A DNA stretch of 64,000 nt, taken from contig JASANH010001117.1 of assembly GCA_030248295.1 (NCBI GenBank), forward strand, positions 62,001 through 126,000, in the 5' to 3' direction. This document shows positions 29,801 to 41,067 of this stretch, one piece after another. This DNA comes from Mesodorylaimus sp. YZB2_4 (Eukaryota > Nematoda > Enoplea > Dorylaimida > Dorylaimidae). Position numbers and translations under genes: made by a program. The notes below the pieces were generated by a model. The model ran no database searches and had not been told where the DNA came from. It saw nothing but the letters and a program-made list of their open reading frames with translations. Positions within the stretch are counted from its first letter, which is position 1, and every line of letters starts with the position of its first letter.

Positions 29801-30524
29801 ATTCGACTTGACGCTAGGACGAGTGAATAAGCGAGCAGAGTGGACGAATTGTGCCGAATTAGAAATCAAGGGCTGAGTCAAACGGTGGTGACTAAGAATG
29901 TTTATTATTGCTGACAACCCAGCATTTCCGAAGCAACTTGGCACAACCTGCAAAATCATTTGGAACGCAAACGTAGCATAAAAGTAGTGAGAAGCAGAAT
30001 ATTCAAAATCGCCGCCATACAGTATGTCTCAACTGTATAACAGGGGAGAGGAGGCTAAACCGATATATGAATAAAAAATTAGTAGGGATAGACTGAAATG
30101 TTATAACTAAGACATACGTGAAGGGTTGATGGCTGGGAAATATGAAATAACGGGCTCGAATGAGTGTTGATGGTGCTGATGACTAGACACCGGATCAGGT
30201 CGGGTTCAACCCCACAGGTCGGGTCAACCCGACCCGAAAGTTCCTAACCCGATCCGGGGTCTACTGATGACCCAAGTCTGGAACTGGTTAAATTTTAGGG
30301 CGATACAGAAATCCATATTTTAATATATTTTATTTTAATCAGGAATCCATATAATGACGTTTTTGATCAATATATGATCTGAACACGATCAAATTTTCGC
30401 GAAATTCCATCGCAGGTTGGGTACCATGTCCAGCAAGATGGGGTCAAAGAAGTATCAAAGTCCATACCGCGGTTTCAAATGGCGCCGCCAAACATTTTGG
30501 GAGTATACAGACTTCCTGATGGGT

Positions 30525-30770
30525 CTAGACAAACAAAACAATCAAGTTACAAGGCCTTCATAGTTTCATTAGGCGAGGTGTTATTTATTCATCGTCTTAT
30601 GCGATCGAGTAGTACATAATGGATGCGTAGAAAACGATACGCGCTATAAGGTTCGTTTGAAATGTAAAAAATTGTGGCTTTGGAGAGCGGGAAGAACTAT
30701 CTTCTAGCACGGGAACAGTACAGTACAGCTGCTATTTTATGTTAGTAACAGGGGGTCTTGTCCAGGGCTT
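30525..30770. repeat. Dispersed repeat family, copy C
   Basis: The segment 30533-30655 resembles 31641-31775: both carry ACAAAACAATCAA, TACAAGGCCTTCATA and GCGCTATAAGGTTC in that order. The part from 30686 resembles 7702-7760. The family therefore contains at least two blocks, and this copy links them. Confidence 0.45.
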
Positions 30771-31634
30771 TAGAACCTAAATATCCATGAGACTCATTTT
30801 TGTACCCTCTGAGGACAAGTGAGATGCTGCGGTGGAATTTATTCGACAACCTGATGCAAGCTGGCAACGTTATTTTGACAGAGCGGGCAGGTTGATCAGT
30901 TAGAGGACATAAAATCAGTGTAAGGTCTTCTTTCTGCGTCCCTGCCATCAGTTTTTGCATCAAAGCGCCACCGATTGAAATTTTCCCAGCATTTTTCATA
31001 ATTTTCAGGGAAATCAGAGCTAAAAGTAGCGAGTACCCAACATCATGTTTGAGCAAGGGAGGTAGCAGCGTGAAACAAACATCGTCCCTGGGATGCTGCT
31101 GTCTGTTTTATGAAATTTGAATTCTTTGAGCAACAGCAGAGCGTGCTCTGTAATCGTGATTTCAATCACATCCTGGTCTTACTAAACCTTGAAGGATAAG
31201 ACTTTGGTCTAAGTATGCTCGACAACTTTCTCACATCGACTTATTTATGGAAAAATGCACGAGGCTAAAGGTTTTTTAAAAATGCACAAAGCCAGCTCGC
31301 ATCATCGGCGGGACTTTCAGACTGTACTGTGAACCACAAAAATATCTTCAGTACCTCACTCACCGCAGGACAGCGCAAAATTTGAATTTTCAACCAGAAA
31401 CAACATGAAACCAAGCACATTCCTTTCTTGGCAAACTATATTGGCGATTCAACCAAGAATCATGCAGATAATCCATCAAAACACCCCATCTCTCGTCGGT
31501 TCTGATGAATTCCGCTTAACAATGAGCGCCACCATAATCAGGCTAGTCCTCGACCCATCTACTCCCAGTTCCACCAAATTCCGACAAGAAAAAGTCGATT
31601 AGGCAAACTCGTCGAAACGCAGCCAATGAATAGT

Positions 31635-31785
31635 CTCGATCAACAAAACAATCAATTTACAAGGCCTTCATATTTGTTAGGCGGGGTGTTATTCGTTCAT
31701 CATTTGCCAGCGTCTTATGTGATCGAGTTACTGACCAGTGGCTATCGAGAAAATGATGCGCGCTATAAGGTTCAGGCGGCTAAGC
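31635..31785. repeat. Dispersed repeat family, copy D (fragment)
   Basis: Related to 30533-30655 through several conserved stretches in the same order. It appears to be a truncated copy about 1 kb downstream of the first, in the same orientation. Confidence 0.45.
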
Positions 31786-33392
31786 AAGCACGCGCAATTG
31801 ACCATATTTCCATATGACACTGGCACATGCTTGTCACACGTCGCCTTCGACTCGACTGGTGGCTGCCGTTTCCATAAAAGGCGTCTGGCGCAAATAGAAA
31901 GGCGAGAAAATGACCAAAGGAATATGCGATAACGAGCAGAGACTCGTCGCTTCGTCGTGTCCCCGTTTCACTCAAAATGCCGACTGGCCATCCAAGACGA
32001 GCCGAGAAGAGCGGTAAACAATAAAATGACGAGCAAATGGCCGACAACAACCCGCCGACCAACTGAGAGCCAGCAATAAAGGAAGCGCGAATTAAAGAGG
32101 CTATTTACGCGAGAAAATTAGCGCTAGACCAAGCCAAGAGGGGGCTTGTTTGTTCAAGAATGATGCGCATCTTTGGGCAGGCGGGGCACAGCCGAGTTAC
32201 ACATTCTTACATTCATCCTGCAACGACGGGGAGGAGCAGAATGAAGGCAAATGCGAGTTCGCGCTGAACTCGTGGTGTAAATTAGTGAAGTGGGATAAAG
32301 GCAGTGACAGGGTGTGAAAAACTCGACCAGGGCTTGTGCTGTATACCCCCACTTTACTGTACATAGGTGAGTCAGGGTCTCTGAAAGTGAGTGAATAGTA
32401 AGTCTGGCACCGGATGCTTGCTGGCACTCTGCAATTTGAACGATTCCACGTAGTATTCCCTTCAGAGAAGTGATGTAATCCCTCCCCGCAAGATCAGAAT
32501 CGGCAAATTATCATTATTGGTTTTCCTGATTCGGCTGACAAATCATTTGATCTGCTATGCATAATATCCATACAGTATTTCCTTGAGGCCAGCCTAAACC
32601 ATGGGAGTATTTACCTTGCTATAAAAGATATATAATAAAAATGGGGTGCACTAAAGCGGGCCTCTTTGAAATCCCATAGAAGCCCGATTTATTCCTGGGA
32701 TGAAAACGTCTCATGAGGATAGGATTAACGTCACGTTAACCATAGAGCGCATTTTGCGGACCAGTTTTTCTTTTTATTATTGTGTTTTTTTATTTCTTTG
32801 CTAGTAACAAATGTGCTAATTTTGGCCTGCAATCCAGTGGGTCATAATGGACACTTTTGTGCAGAAAGATACACACCTGATCTGTTTGAAATTCTACAAG
32901 CTCCCTTCACTACTGCAGTATCACACCTACAGTAGTTTATACCCCTGAGTCGAGCCCCTACAAATGAGGATTTCGCTGACGATGAGACGGATCACTGGCA
33001 AAATTCTTGCTCTATACGGTCAAAAGTTCGTGTCAGTTTTGCGCACAGCCAGCTTCGGTGGTTAAATAGAACTCTATTGAGCTGAAAAATTCTCACATTT
33101 CGAGTTCTTGTCCTTGTACATCCGGACTGCATGAACCAGTGGACATATCACGAAACCAGGCTGCTATGTCTTCTCACTGCATGTGCTAGTTGACATTGGC
33201 CCTTCATTATCTCCACACTCGCAAGGTAACCTCGAAATTGAATTTGCCACCACTAGAAGCAATTTCAAGGATTACAAAAATTCGGAAATTTAACTACCCT
33301 GGCCACTTGTTCGTGAGAGACCGACGATTCCTGACGTACGTCCCCGCCAATACGTTGTGTCATTTACCCTGTCCATGCGTACAAATGAGCAC

Positions 33393-34593
33393 TATAGGGC
33401 CGTCAACATTGCACCTCGGCTGCCGAGCCAGCCGAGCGTGTCAGCTTAGAGGTCGTTCACATTGCGACTATCAGCTCAGCCAGCTCACGATCAGCCCGCG
33501 GTCAGCTGGGTTTGTGGCTGGCTCGGCTTGTGCCTGGCGGGGTTCAGCTTGTCTGGCTCAGCTGGAATGTTTATATTTATCTTGGTCTGCGGCTCACAAG
33601 GTTCAGCCAGCTCGGCCGGAAAAGTTGAAAAGACGATGATAATTCAACTTTTCCAGCCGAGCCAGCCGAGCTTGGAACAATCGTTCTGGAGTTGTCAGCC
33701 GGAAAGTGCAAATTTCGATTAAAGTATGGATTATGTTGAAATTATTGAATTATTGTGAACTTAGAAAACGGTGTATTGGTTCTAGCGGCTCGAGAACTCG
33801 AGGTAGGGCGATGTATGTCGAGAACTTCAGGGTTTAAACCAGGGAAATTTAGAAAAAACGCGGGTGGAGTCTGATGCAAGTCGGCATCATTTGTGTGCCA
33901 CAAGAACGTGTGGGACTGAGGTGTCAAATTTGGCATTTTAATCCAAAACAGGATGAGAGAAACGGTCTCGAGGAAGCGCGCTAGAAATAGTGTGATTCCA
34001 CATTTACAGAAGGCACGCAAATTGAATTTAGAAACGAGCAACTACAGTAGAATTGCCCAGCATATGTGCATCATATGCATCGATTAGCGTATTACTAAAA
34101 ATGGCAGTAGTAGAACCAACCCCAGAAAAACTGTTACTGATTTTGTTCCACTACTGTTCCTTCTCATTCTGATCATTAAAGATAGAGCTGTCGACCTGAT
34201 ACCCTATGTGAGCTAAAGATATGATGCAACAGGTTGTGCAGAGGTCATGTACTGCTCTTCGTTCTGCAGACCGATGGCAGCAATATTTTACTTTTATTCT
34301 TTTGATTTTGACGATGATAATTCTCTGCAGTAGTCTTGCTTCTGGAGAAACTTTCTGCGAGCCTAGCAAAAACCGAGTTCCTCAGCCGAGACCGCCGAAA
34401 AAGCAGACAGAATGTTTTGCGCAGCGTCACGTCTTCTAATGTGAACGACCCAGCCGAGCTGAGATGACGGCAAGCCGCAAACTGAGCCAACCGAGGCATG
34501 CAATGTGAACAGACGTCAGCTCAGCTGACAGCTCGGCTGGCTCGGTTAGCTCGGCAGCCGATCAGCCGAGGTGCAATGTGGACGCCGCTTATA
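33393..34593. mobile_element. About 1.2-kb non-autonomous element with inverted termini
   Basis: The left end from 33393 and the reverse complement of the right end to 34593 share TATA, a GCCGTC/GGCGTC-like stretch and then ACATTGCACCTCGGCTG. Further inside, both ends carry repeated TTCACATTGC and CAGCCGAGC motifs in opposite orientation. The TATA at both edges may be a target-site duplication. No transposase is seen inside, so this looks like a MITE or foldback element. A fragment of the same terminus lies near 38966-38990. Confidence 0.55.
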
Positions 34594-35329
34594 TCGTCTA
34601 TGCCCAAGGGGAACCGTCCGGACATTCGGCATTCTTTCCATCGAAGGCCATTGATTTGTTCGGCAACTAGAGCCAACCAAAATGCCTTCATGTTCATCAT
34701 GCTCATGTTTTACCACATCATCAAACGCTTATGCGAGGGTGAAGGGACACATTTCACACGAAACGATTTACCGGCACGCGAGTCGAACACTCGCCCGTAA
34801 CTGCGCTCCTGGCGTGAGACGCTGTAGCGAGAGCGGCGTTGTAGAAGCGTAGTTGAAGAGAGCGACGAGAGAACCGACTGCTCAGGTCGGCCGGAAGAGA
34901 GAGACCGGAAGATATCACAGCTTCGTTACACTGTCTTTTACGGACAAAGATGAACAGGCGACCAATCTGGTCGGAGACAGAACGAAGAGAATGAGCCACA
35001 GGATAGCGAACTAAGCATAAAAAGGAAAGAATCACACCGTAAAGTCACAAATCGACCATGCTTCTCCTGGGCTGTAATGTGAGCCTTGAAATCCATCGCG
35101 CTCCGTCGCGACAGACGCAGACGCCTAACCCACCACGGCACGATGCATACGATCATTATCATACGATCATTAAGCTCAAATCCCACGCTGCGAATAGAAA
35201 GTATGTACAATTCAGTCCCATATTTTATGAACCGTGCATAACACACTGTCAACCTCGTCACCCAACAACATTACCCTACCTCTAATGTACGCCACACTCC
35301 GTCACAATGATTATTCAAATACCCTTAAA
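34594..35329. other. Gene-free stretch with a tRNA-like box B
   Basis: No gene recognised. The minus strand at 34778-34790 reads GTGTTCGACTCGC, an internal pol III box B-like motif, so part of this stretch may be a SINE. Confidence 0.35.
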
Positions 35330-35725
35330 GTCAGGCTCGCCTGTCATCCTGTCGGTTCAGTTCCAAATCAACTTCAGGTTCAGTTGAGCTTGTCTCAACT
35401 TCGAGCCGCTCACAGTCAGCGCTCGATACTAATTTTCTGAAGCGGGTTTCCGCTGCTAAGCCGTGCACCGTACCACGAGCGACTTCCTCTGACGATGGCG
35501 GGTGGACTGTGAACCCAGTACACAGCCTGTTCGTTTGACTTCCGTCTCTCCACTTGGACCTCCACAACGGTGAGTCATTTACTGTCTGGCGTGAAGGTCA
35601 GCGAGGGCTGCTTGTTCGCAAACCGACCTCCGTCACCGGGGATCGAGCCCAGGACGACCCCAGACTCTCGCTACCAAGCAATACGAGGAGACGAACGCTA
35701 AACTGCTGCACAACCGCGACCCTGT
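35330..35725 (-). mobile_element. tRNA-derived SINE-like element, inverted copy
   Basis: Read on the minus strand, it starts with a tRNA-like head with box B (GGGCTCGATCCCC at about 35652-35638). It continues through a body related to 52480-52860 and 55690-56040, and ends in a tail related to 53150-53345 and 56290-56490 (core TATCGAGCGCT, then GAGCGGCTCGAAGTT). It is the only copy outside the PNP gene that contains both the body and the tail module joined together. Confidence 0.55.
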
Positions 35726-35851
35726 CCCGATATCAGGGTGTGTATAATACTCGAGTACTGTATGTCTGTTGGAGAGTTCAAATTATGATTTCTTTCTGGA
35801 GAGCCCACAGATGGAGTCTTATTCCAGAGAGGACAAATCAACTGCTTCCAA

Positions 35852-35898
35852 GTCTGAGATCCATGGGGGCCCGGTAGCGTCCCCCATGGATCTCAGAC
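35852..35898. repeat. Perfect 18-bp hairpin
   Basis: GTCTGAGATCCATGGGGG at 35852-35869 is followed, after an 11-nt loop, by its exact reverse complement at 35881-35898. It could be the tip of a foldback mobile element or a structured RNA. Confidence 0.8.
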
Positions 35899-38800
35899 AT
35901 GTGCCACACCAACAACGATATCTCAACAGCCTGATGTCGTAAGGCAATGAAATTTTCTTTCTTAGCGTAACTTTATAGTAGATTAAGTTCTTTCGAAGGA
36001 ATTTCCAAAATCTCTATCCGTTCGGGCTCCACTCATACTAGGCGTGCGAGAGCGAAAATCCCGACCTGGTTTTTTATTTTCGCTATAACTCTAAGACCGT
36101 GAGGCAAAAACCCTGATGAAATTTGGTATGGATATGAGGGACAAGTTGGGAAGGTGTGTACCAAAAAATCTTTTCAAAATCTTCACTGGTCATCCTTCTA
36201 TGGGCAGAAATGTGTCCGCGTCACCTATGTATGTAGGTATGTATGTATGGACCCGATAGATCACAACGCCGATCTGGAGCTGCGTGAGAGCGGGGGATCC
36301 AGCAATATGCTCAAACGACAGGGTAACATCACTGCTGGTGCCTTCTGGCATTGATTTTGACCACGTATTGCCCAAAATTGCTGTAGGGTCCTCAGAAGGA
36401 GGTCCACTCGGGCAAAATTATCATTTTTTGCACAATGGCTTAAGGACTTTAGAGGAAGCTTGTTTCACGGCTTCCAAATGCTTTATTATGGACCAGATAA
36501 CAAGTTTATGAAATTACAGCGTTTTAGCTTTGAGCCCCAGAGTTCACTGGGCGCTGTACCTAACAAGCATTGTATACAATAATAAAAGACTAGGTTATGC
36601 ACAAGGTAATATAGATCAGGAAAAGAAGATTGTCCTGTCCTATCGACTCTGCACCGACAAGCGGCAACAGAAAGACAATGCGGGTGCGTTCCAAAAGCAA
36701 AGACTAGCGTGGACACATCGACAAATGTTTGTCCACGCTCATACACGCAACAAATAGATCATTCTCTCATGTATAAATCATAAGACTGAGCCAACTCTCA
36801 TGAACAGTTTCAGCTTCAAATAGTTGTCATTACAATTTTCCTGTCTGAAGTTGCATATCTCAGTTCTTGGGCAATCTGACAGACGGCAGAACCTCACGAC
36901 TCACTGACTCACGACAAAGAGCTAAAACACTGATTTTAGAATATGCCCCAACAGGGACTGACCGAGAGAAAAAAGTTTTCCTGTACGGAAACTGAAAATA
37001 TTATCTGTTACTATACCTGTTGTGTGTCCAACTTTCCGAGCATATGTTACCTAGACTCCTCGCCCAATTCTGCCTCGGCTCTGATGGATGATCTGAGGAT
37101 ATGTGGAGAACATCTGCAGCACGAGAACACCAGTGCTCACCAAACTCCAGCGCAGACCAAAATTCCATCCATTGGATGAATCACCAATTCATCTTCAATT
37201 CAACAAAGCTACTAATATTTATGGACATAAATTCCATGCATCGGCACTCAAAACATTTTCGTTGTGCCCTCTTGCTGCTAGAAGGTCTCGCGAAGCTGCA
37301 CATTCATCAAAATTCCAGTCTGAGTAGGAGATTGCGCAATTGAAAGAGAGACCTGTCCTGCAAGTATAATAACATTTTTCACAACACAGTCCCTGAAATA
37401 TCCACTATGCAAGAGCTGCAGATGTGAGCATTTTCTAGCAGCCACCTTCCCCAAGCTGGTGACATAAATGAGGCTAGTTGTCATGGTCTACTTGTCAGCC
37501 CTAAAACCGCGAGTACATGTGACCAGCCAGTAGCCAGGCAGGATCTTTCTTGATCACCTTTTGTCAGCCTGGACTGGCCTGCTCCGAAGGCGCATCAAAC
37601 CACATGTAACCTTTCCCAGTTTCATTTCATGAATTTTTTGCTAATTGAATGTCCAGTCTGCAGCGGCACAAGCACTTGCGCCATCGCTGGTGCCTACCTG
37701 TGTTCTTGCACCTACTCACAGCCTGGTCCCCGCACAGCCTCGCTTTTAACTGCTGGCTGGCTATAAGCAAAACGAGCTTCGGCAAAAAATTTCAAAAAGA
37801 AACACTCAGTCTGGCTTGCAGCCTAGTGACTTAGGATTATGTGTCTGCCATTCAGTCAAGGTTTCTGTGTAACGCGTCCCTTTATCCTCGAGTGCGCATA
37901 CACCGGGTTTAGTGCTGCGCTGGAGGATACGGCAACCCGAAAGCCGGACTTATACGGCTTTGGCTTTGGCGGGCACATGCCACCAAACCTAACCGCCAAG
38001 CGATCGGGCACGCGGCTGCAGCCCGCCTTGTTCTCTTCTCAGAATTCAGGCTCTCACCAGCTCTCCAATACAGTACGCTCACGCCTGGGTCACAAGTATA
38101 AATCCAGCAAAGCCGTCGCCAACAGTTTTCACAGGATTTCACGGGAAATATTTAGAAATGGAAGGAGACCCGCTTATCGCAGGGAATTTTAAAAGTAAGC
38201 TCGTTGCTCCTTTTGTCATCAGTGCACAGCATAAAGTATGTTGGGGATTCGCAACATAAAACTTTTGTGTTGCAGCGATTGCGTGGGTACTTGATGAGTC
38301 AAAACCAAATATTATGGGTCTTTTCGATCACACACTTCCGATCGGTCGACCACGGTCAGACAATGACAGCTACAAACGATTCTGTTTTACAAGAAGATAG
38401 AGATACTGGTCCAATGTAAGCCGGTAGATGGTTTAACTGTTGTCTCAGAATTCAGCGTATATCGGCAGTTTATCTGCACTTCTGCAACCGACCAAGATCA
38501 TGTTTTGTATGGCCATTTGATGGGCAGGGTATGCTAGTGCCAGAATTATCACAATCTATCAAACCTGAATAAAAACTGCATGAAAACAATGAATTGAGAA
38601 ACTTGAACTTGAATAACTTAAACATACTGTACATTGTAGCTGGCATAAGCCGATCCGATCTTTGGGCCTGGATCTCTTTAGCAGTGATGACGTAACTGCG
38701 CACCCCCTCCCCAAACTGAATTATTTCCTCTCTCCAAAGCGGCATGGACATCCTTGCTTATCGCAGTATGCTTAGCACAATGATTCCAAGCAGATAATGT

Positions 38801-39247
38801 GCGAAAACTTTGCTTTGCCGCTCCAGCTGATGCAGGAGCACGATCGGAGTGAGACCCGAATTGCCCCTCGTTAGATCAGCTGATGCTGGTATTGGCAAGA
38901 AAACCAGCTGTAACACAGGCATAGCACAGCTTTAACTTGATGCTGCAAAGAGTTGGACGAGTAAAGGACCGTCGACATTGCACCGGGTGCCGAGCTGAAC
39001 ACGAAATATCGATACTGTAGATGGGACTGGGTAAAAAGACAATAAATTTACGTAAACGTATTTTAAAAACATATTAACCATCGCAGATATTAGCACGAGT
39101 CACCAACTATCGCTGTCCACTCGACAAAAGGATATCGTTACAACTGATCACTTTACTTGAAAAAACATATGAAAAAGTTATAGCAAACTTAACTTACCAA
39201 ACTCAAGTATGGTATGTAAAGAACAACCAAAACCCATACCCAATCGA
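35899..39247. other. Gene-free stretch between repeats and LSM1
   Basis: No gene recognised. It contains a short GTATGTAT-type simple repeat near 36220-36250, a segment near 37505-37600 related to 43450-43515, a SINE body fragment near 37660-37800, and a terminus fragment of the 33393-34593 element near 38966-38990. The right end is the 3' flank of LSM1, which is transcribed leftward. I saw no clear AATAAA on the minus strand close to its stop. Confidence 0.5.
37660..37800 (+). repeat. Fragment of the SINE-like body module
   Basis: The stretch around 37722-37735 (GGTCCCCGCACAGCC) and the following GCTTCGGC plus A-rich part match the end of the body modules at 52810-52955 and 56010-56090. The tRNA-like head is missing, so this is a truncated copy. 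Confidence 0.45.
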
Positions 39248-40421
39248 TCAATACACATCTTCTTGCCAGGTGTCGGGTACGTGTGGTTGTAATCCACGCT
39301 CGGTTAAAGCTTTATTCCGACGTTCCTCCAATCTTTGTTTTGCTTGCTGTTCGGCGCGTTGAAATTCTAAAATCTCTTCAATAGTGACTTGTTGTAAATT
39401 TTGATTTTGCTCTTTTTCTAAATCCTAGAAAACGAAATTGAAAACGTGCAATGGTTATTTAACATCCCACTATATATCATGGCCAAAATGGGCACTTACA
39501 ATATCGCCTAGCAAAACCACATTTTCTCCGCGAACAATGAAAATTCCACGTGGAATGTCACCAAATCGTTTTCCGACATGTATTCGCTCGATGGTATTGT
39601 GCAAAACGAGATTAGCTGAAAAGAAAATATAAAATCATGCTCATAAAAAGTCTTTGATTCTACGGTTGCAAGCATGCATAAAGTTAAAATAGAAGGACCT
39701 TTGAAATAAAAGACAGTACAGCACTAGTTCTCCGCTAAAGAACCGTAATTTTTCGGTCAAAGAACAAATTAAACAGCTTGCAGAAAACCGTCAAAGCAAC
39801 ATGCTTGCAGTTAAAAAGTTGAAAGAGAATAATGTATAATAATTTCGACTTCTAAAATTGCGCGATTCCAGCACAATATCAGAGATATCGAGACAGGTAT
39901 GCAGCAGCTAATTCCCTCATTTGCTCACCAAATTGATCGATGCTTCTCAAATAACCTATCAACGTTCGTCCATCTCGCAGAACGACCAATAGCTTTTCTA
40001 AAAGGAGCCTTATAAAGTATTTAGTATAATCGCACAATTCGACTCCTCATAAGCTATGGCTTATATTGCATCTACAATCCAGTCCGCTGGTATTGTAAGG
40101 TTCCAGAACAGGCAGGTTCTTTTCAGACTTCCATTAAATTAGTGTATGTACCTACTCAATTTCGAAACGGTTCATTCAAATTTTTCATTACATTTTGCTT
40201 TCATTGTAGGTGGGGACTCGAATGTCTTTGAGCCTACGAACCTGTGAACTAAAGCTGTCTTTGATAAACCGGGGGAGCTGCAATGTATCCGGCCGGATGC
40301 ACAGTACCTTATATGTTTTGTTGAAATACAGCTCAACGTGACACAAATCGAAATCTCTGGACTTACTATCCAATTCGTCGATCAAACTAGCTGTTCCGGG
40401 CAAATATCCTTCACCGGCCAT
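39248..40421 (-). CDS. LSM1: LSM1, Sm-like protein of the cytoplasmic LSM1-7 mRNA-decay ring
   Basis: LSM1 caps the heptameric LSM1-7 ring, which binds oligoadenylated mRNA 3' ends and promotes decapping in the cytoplasm. Exons (descending): 40421-40367, 39997-39929, 39615-39500, 39424-39248. That is 417 nt and 138 residues, close to the 133 of human LSM1, and all phases fit. The N-terminus MAGEGYLPGTASLIDELD matches the family signature PGTASLI. The Sm1 motif (LRDGRTLIGYLRSIDQFANL, residues about 24-43) and the Sm2 motif (IPRGIFIVRGENVVLLGDI) are both complete. A helical Gln/Glu-rich C-terminal extension follows, as in other LSM1 proteins. An upstream in-frame ATG at 40457 would add 12 residues that do not look like the family, so I chose 40421. 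Confidence 0.96.
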
Positions 40422-40804
40422 TCTCTTGAAAATGTCTTGAATCAGAATTAGTCTCAACTAGATATATCAAACAATTCACTCACGACCATCCTTCTTCTCT
40501 CGTTGCACCTTCCATCCATTTATTGTCGCCGGCGCATGTTGGCGCAGCTTAGCAGACAGTATAAGATGCTCAGGCAGAATGTGCGCGAAAATTAACTGAT
40601 TAGAATAGAATTTTTTTCAAGACACATGCCTTTAACTGATCAAATCACGCCTGCGCGGGCTTTTGGCACGTGTGTATGCCTATGTGCAGTAGAGTCAAAA
40701 CCCAAACCCCAAACCAGAAAGACACAAATTCGATCCCTTGTCATTGTGAGTCGGACGCCACGAACACACATGGGGGTGCTTCTACGCACAGGAGGCCAGA
40801 AAAA
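40422..40804. other. 5' flank of LSM1
   Basis: No other gene recognised. This stretch should contain the LSM1 5' UTR and promoter. If the segment at 40805-41067 is a real minus-strand gene, its 3' end also lies here. Confidence 0.4.
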
Positions 40805-41067
40805 TCAATAAGCCTCACCCGCAACCAGGCCATTCGATGTTTCAGCGTTACCTTTGGTTGGCAGCTGGCGAAAATATCGGCGGTTATTACCCATACTGTT
40901 GAGGTACGTCTCTACTTCGAGCCGTCGTATCCACGGCGAGTTCGATGGGAATTTTTTGAGTGGCTGCGGGGCTTCCGTGGCCGGTGTTCTTAAGCCACCC
41001 TTGCGCCGTTAACCGTGAAGGCGTTGTTATCGAAGCTCATGCGCATTGGAGATCGGCAATTCTGCAT
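40805..41067 (-). CDS. Possible small coding segment, unrecognised, with an apparent frameshift
   Basis: The minus strand has an ATG at 41067 (MQNCRSPMRMSF...), open for 25 codons to a TAA. An overlapping frame then continues from about 40995 with a protein-like sequence including TPATEAPQPLKKFPSNSPW, then RRLEVETYLNSMGNNRRYF, to a TGA at 40807-40805. The two frames would join if one base were missing near the GGG run at about 40996-41000. The amino acid mix looks coding, and possible splice sites exist (a TTAG acceptor upstream, GTGAGG donor near 40820). I do not recognise the family. Alternatives are an exon of a larger minus-strand gene, a pseudogene, or chance. Confidence 0.35.

Larger units (their letters stand above)
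14065..33392. other. Large region without recognisable genes (upstream of the nephrin-like gene)
   Basis: I read the longer open frames here on both strands and recognised no protein family. None shows a convincing splice pattern. The part next to 14064 should hold the promoter and 5' UTR of the nephrin-like gene, but no core element stands out. The region contains dispersed repeats (26540-26830, 30525-30770, 31635-31785), a GATC-dense patch (18600-18720), two G14 tracts (24811-24824 and 25968-25981) and a CCGACC/GGGTC-type cryptic repeat near 30195-30260. Long-range regulatory elements, untranslated exons or decayed mobile DNA are all possible. Confidence 0.6.

Noticed and set aside
40419-40457. 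Upstream ATG extending LSM1 by 12 residues
   Set aside because: LSM1 homologues begin only a few residues before PGTASLI. The extension (MRLILIQDIFKR) has no family support.
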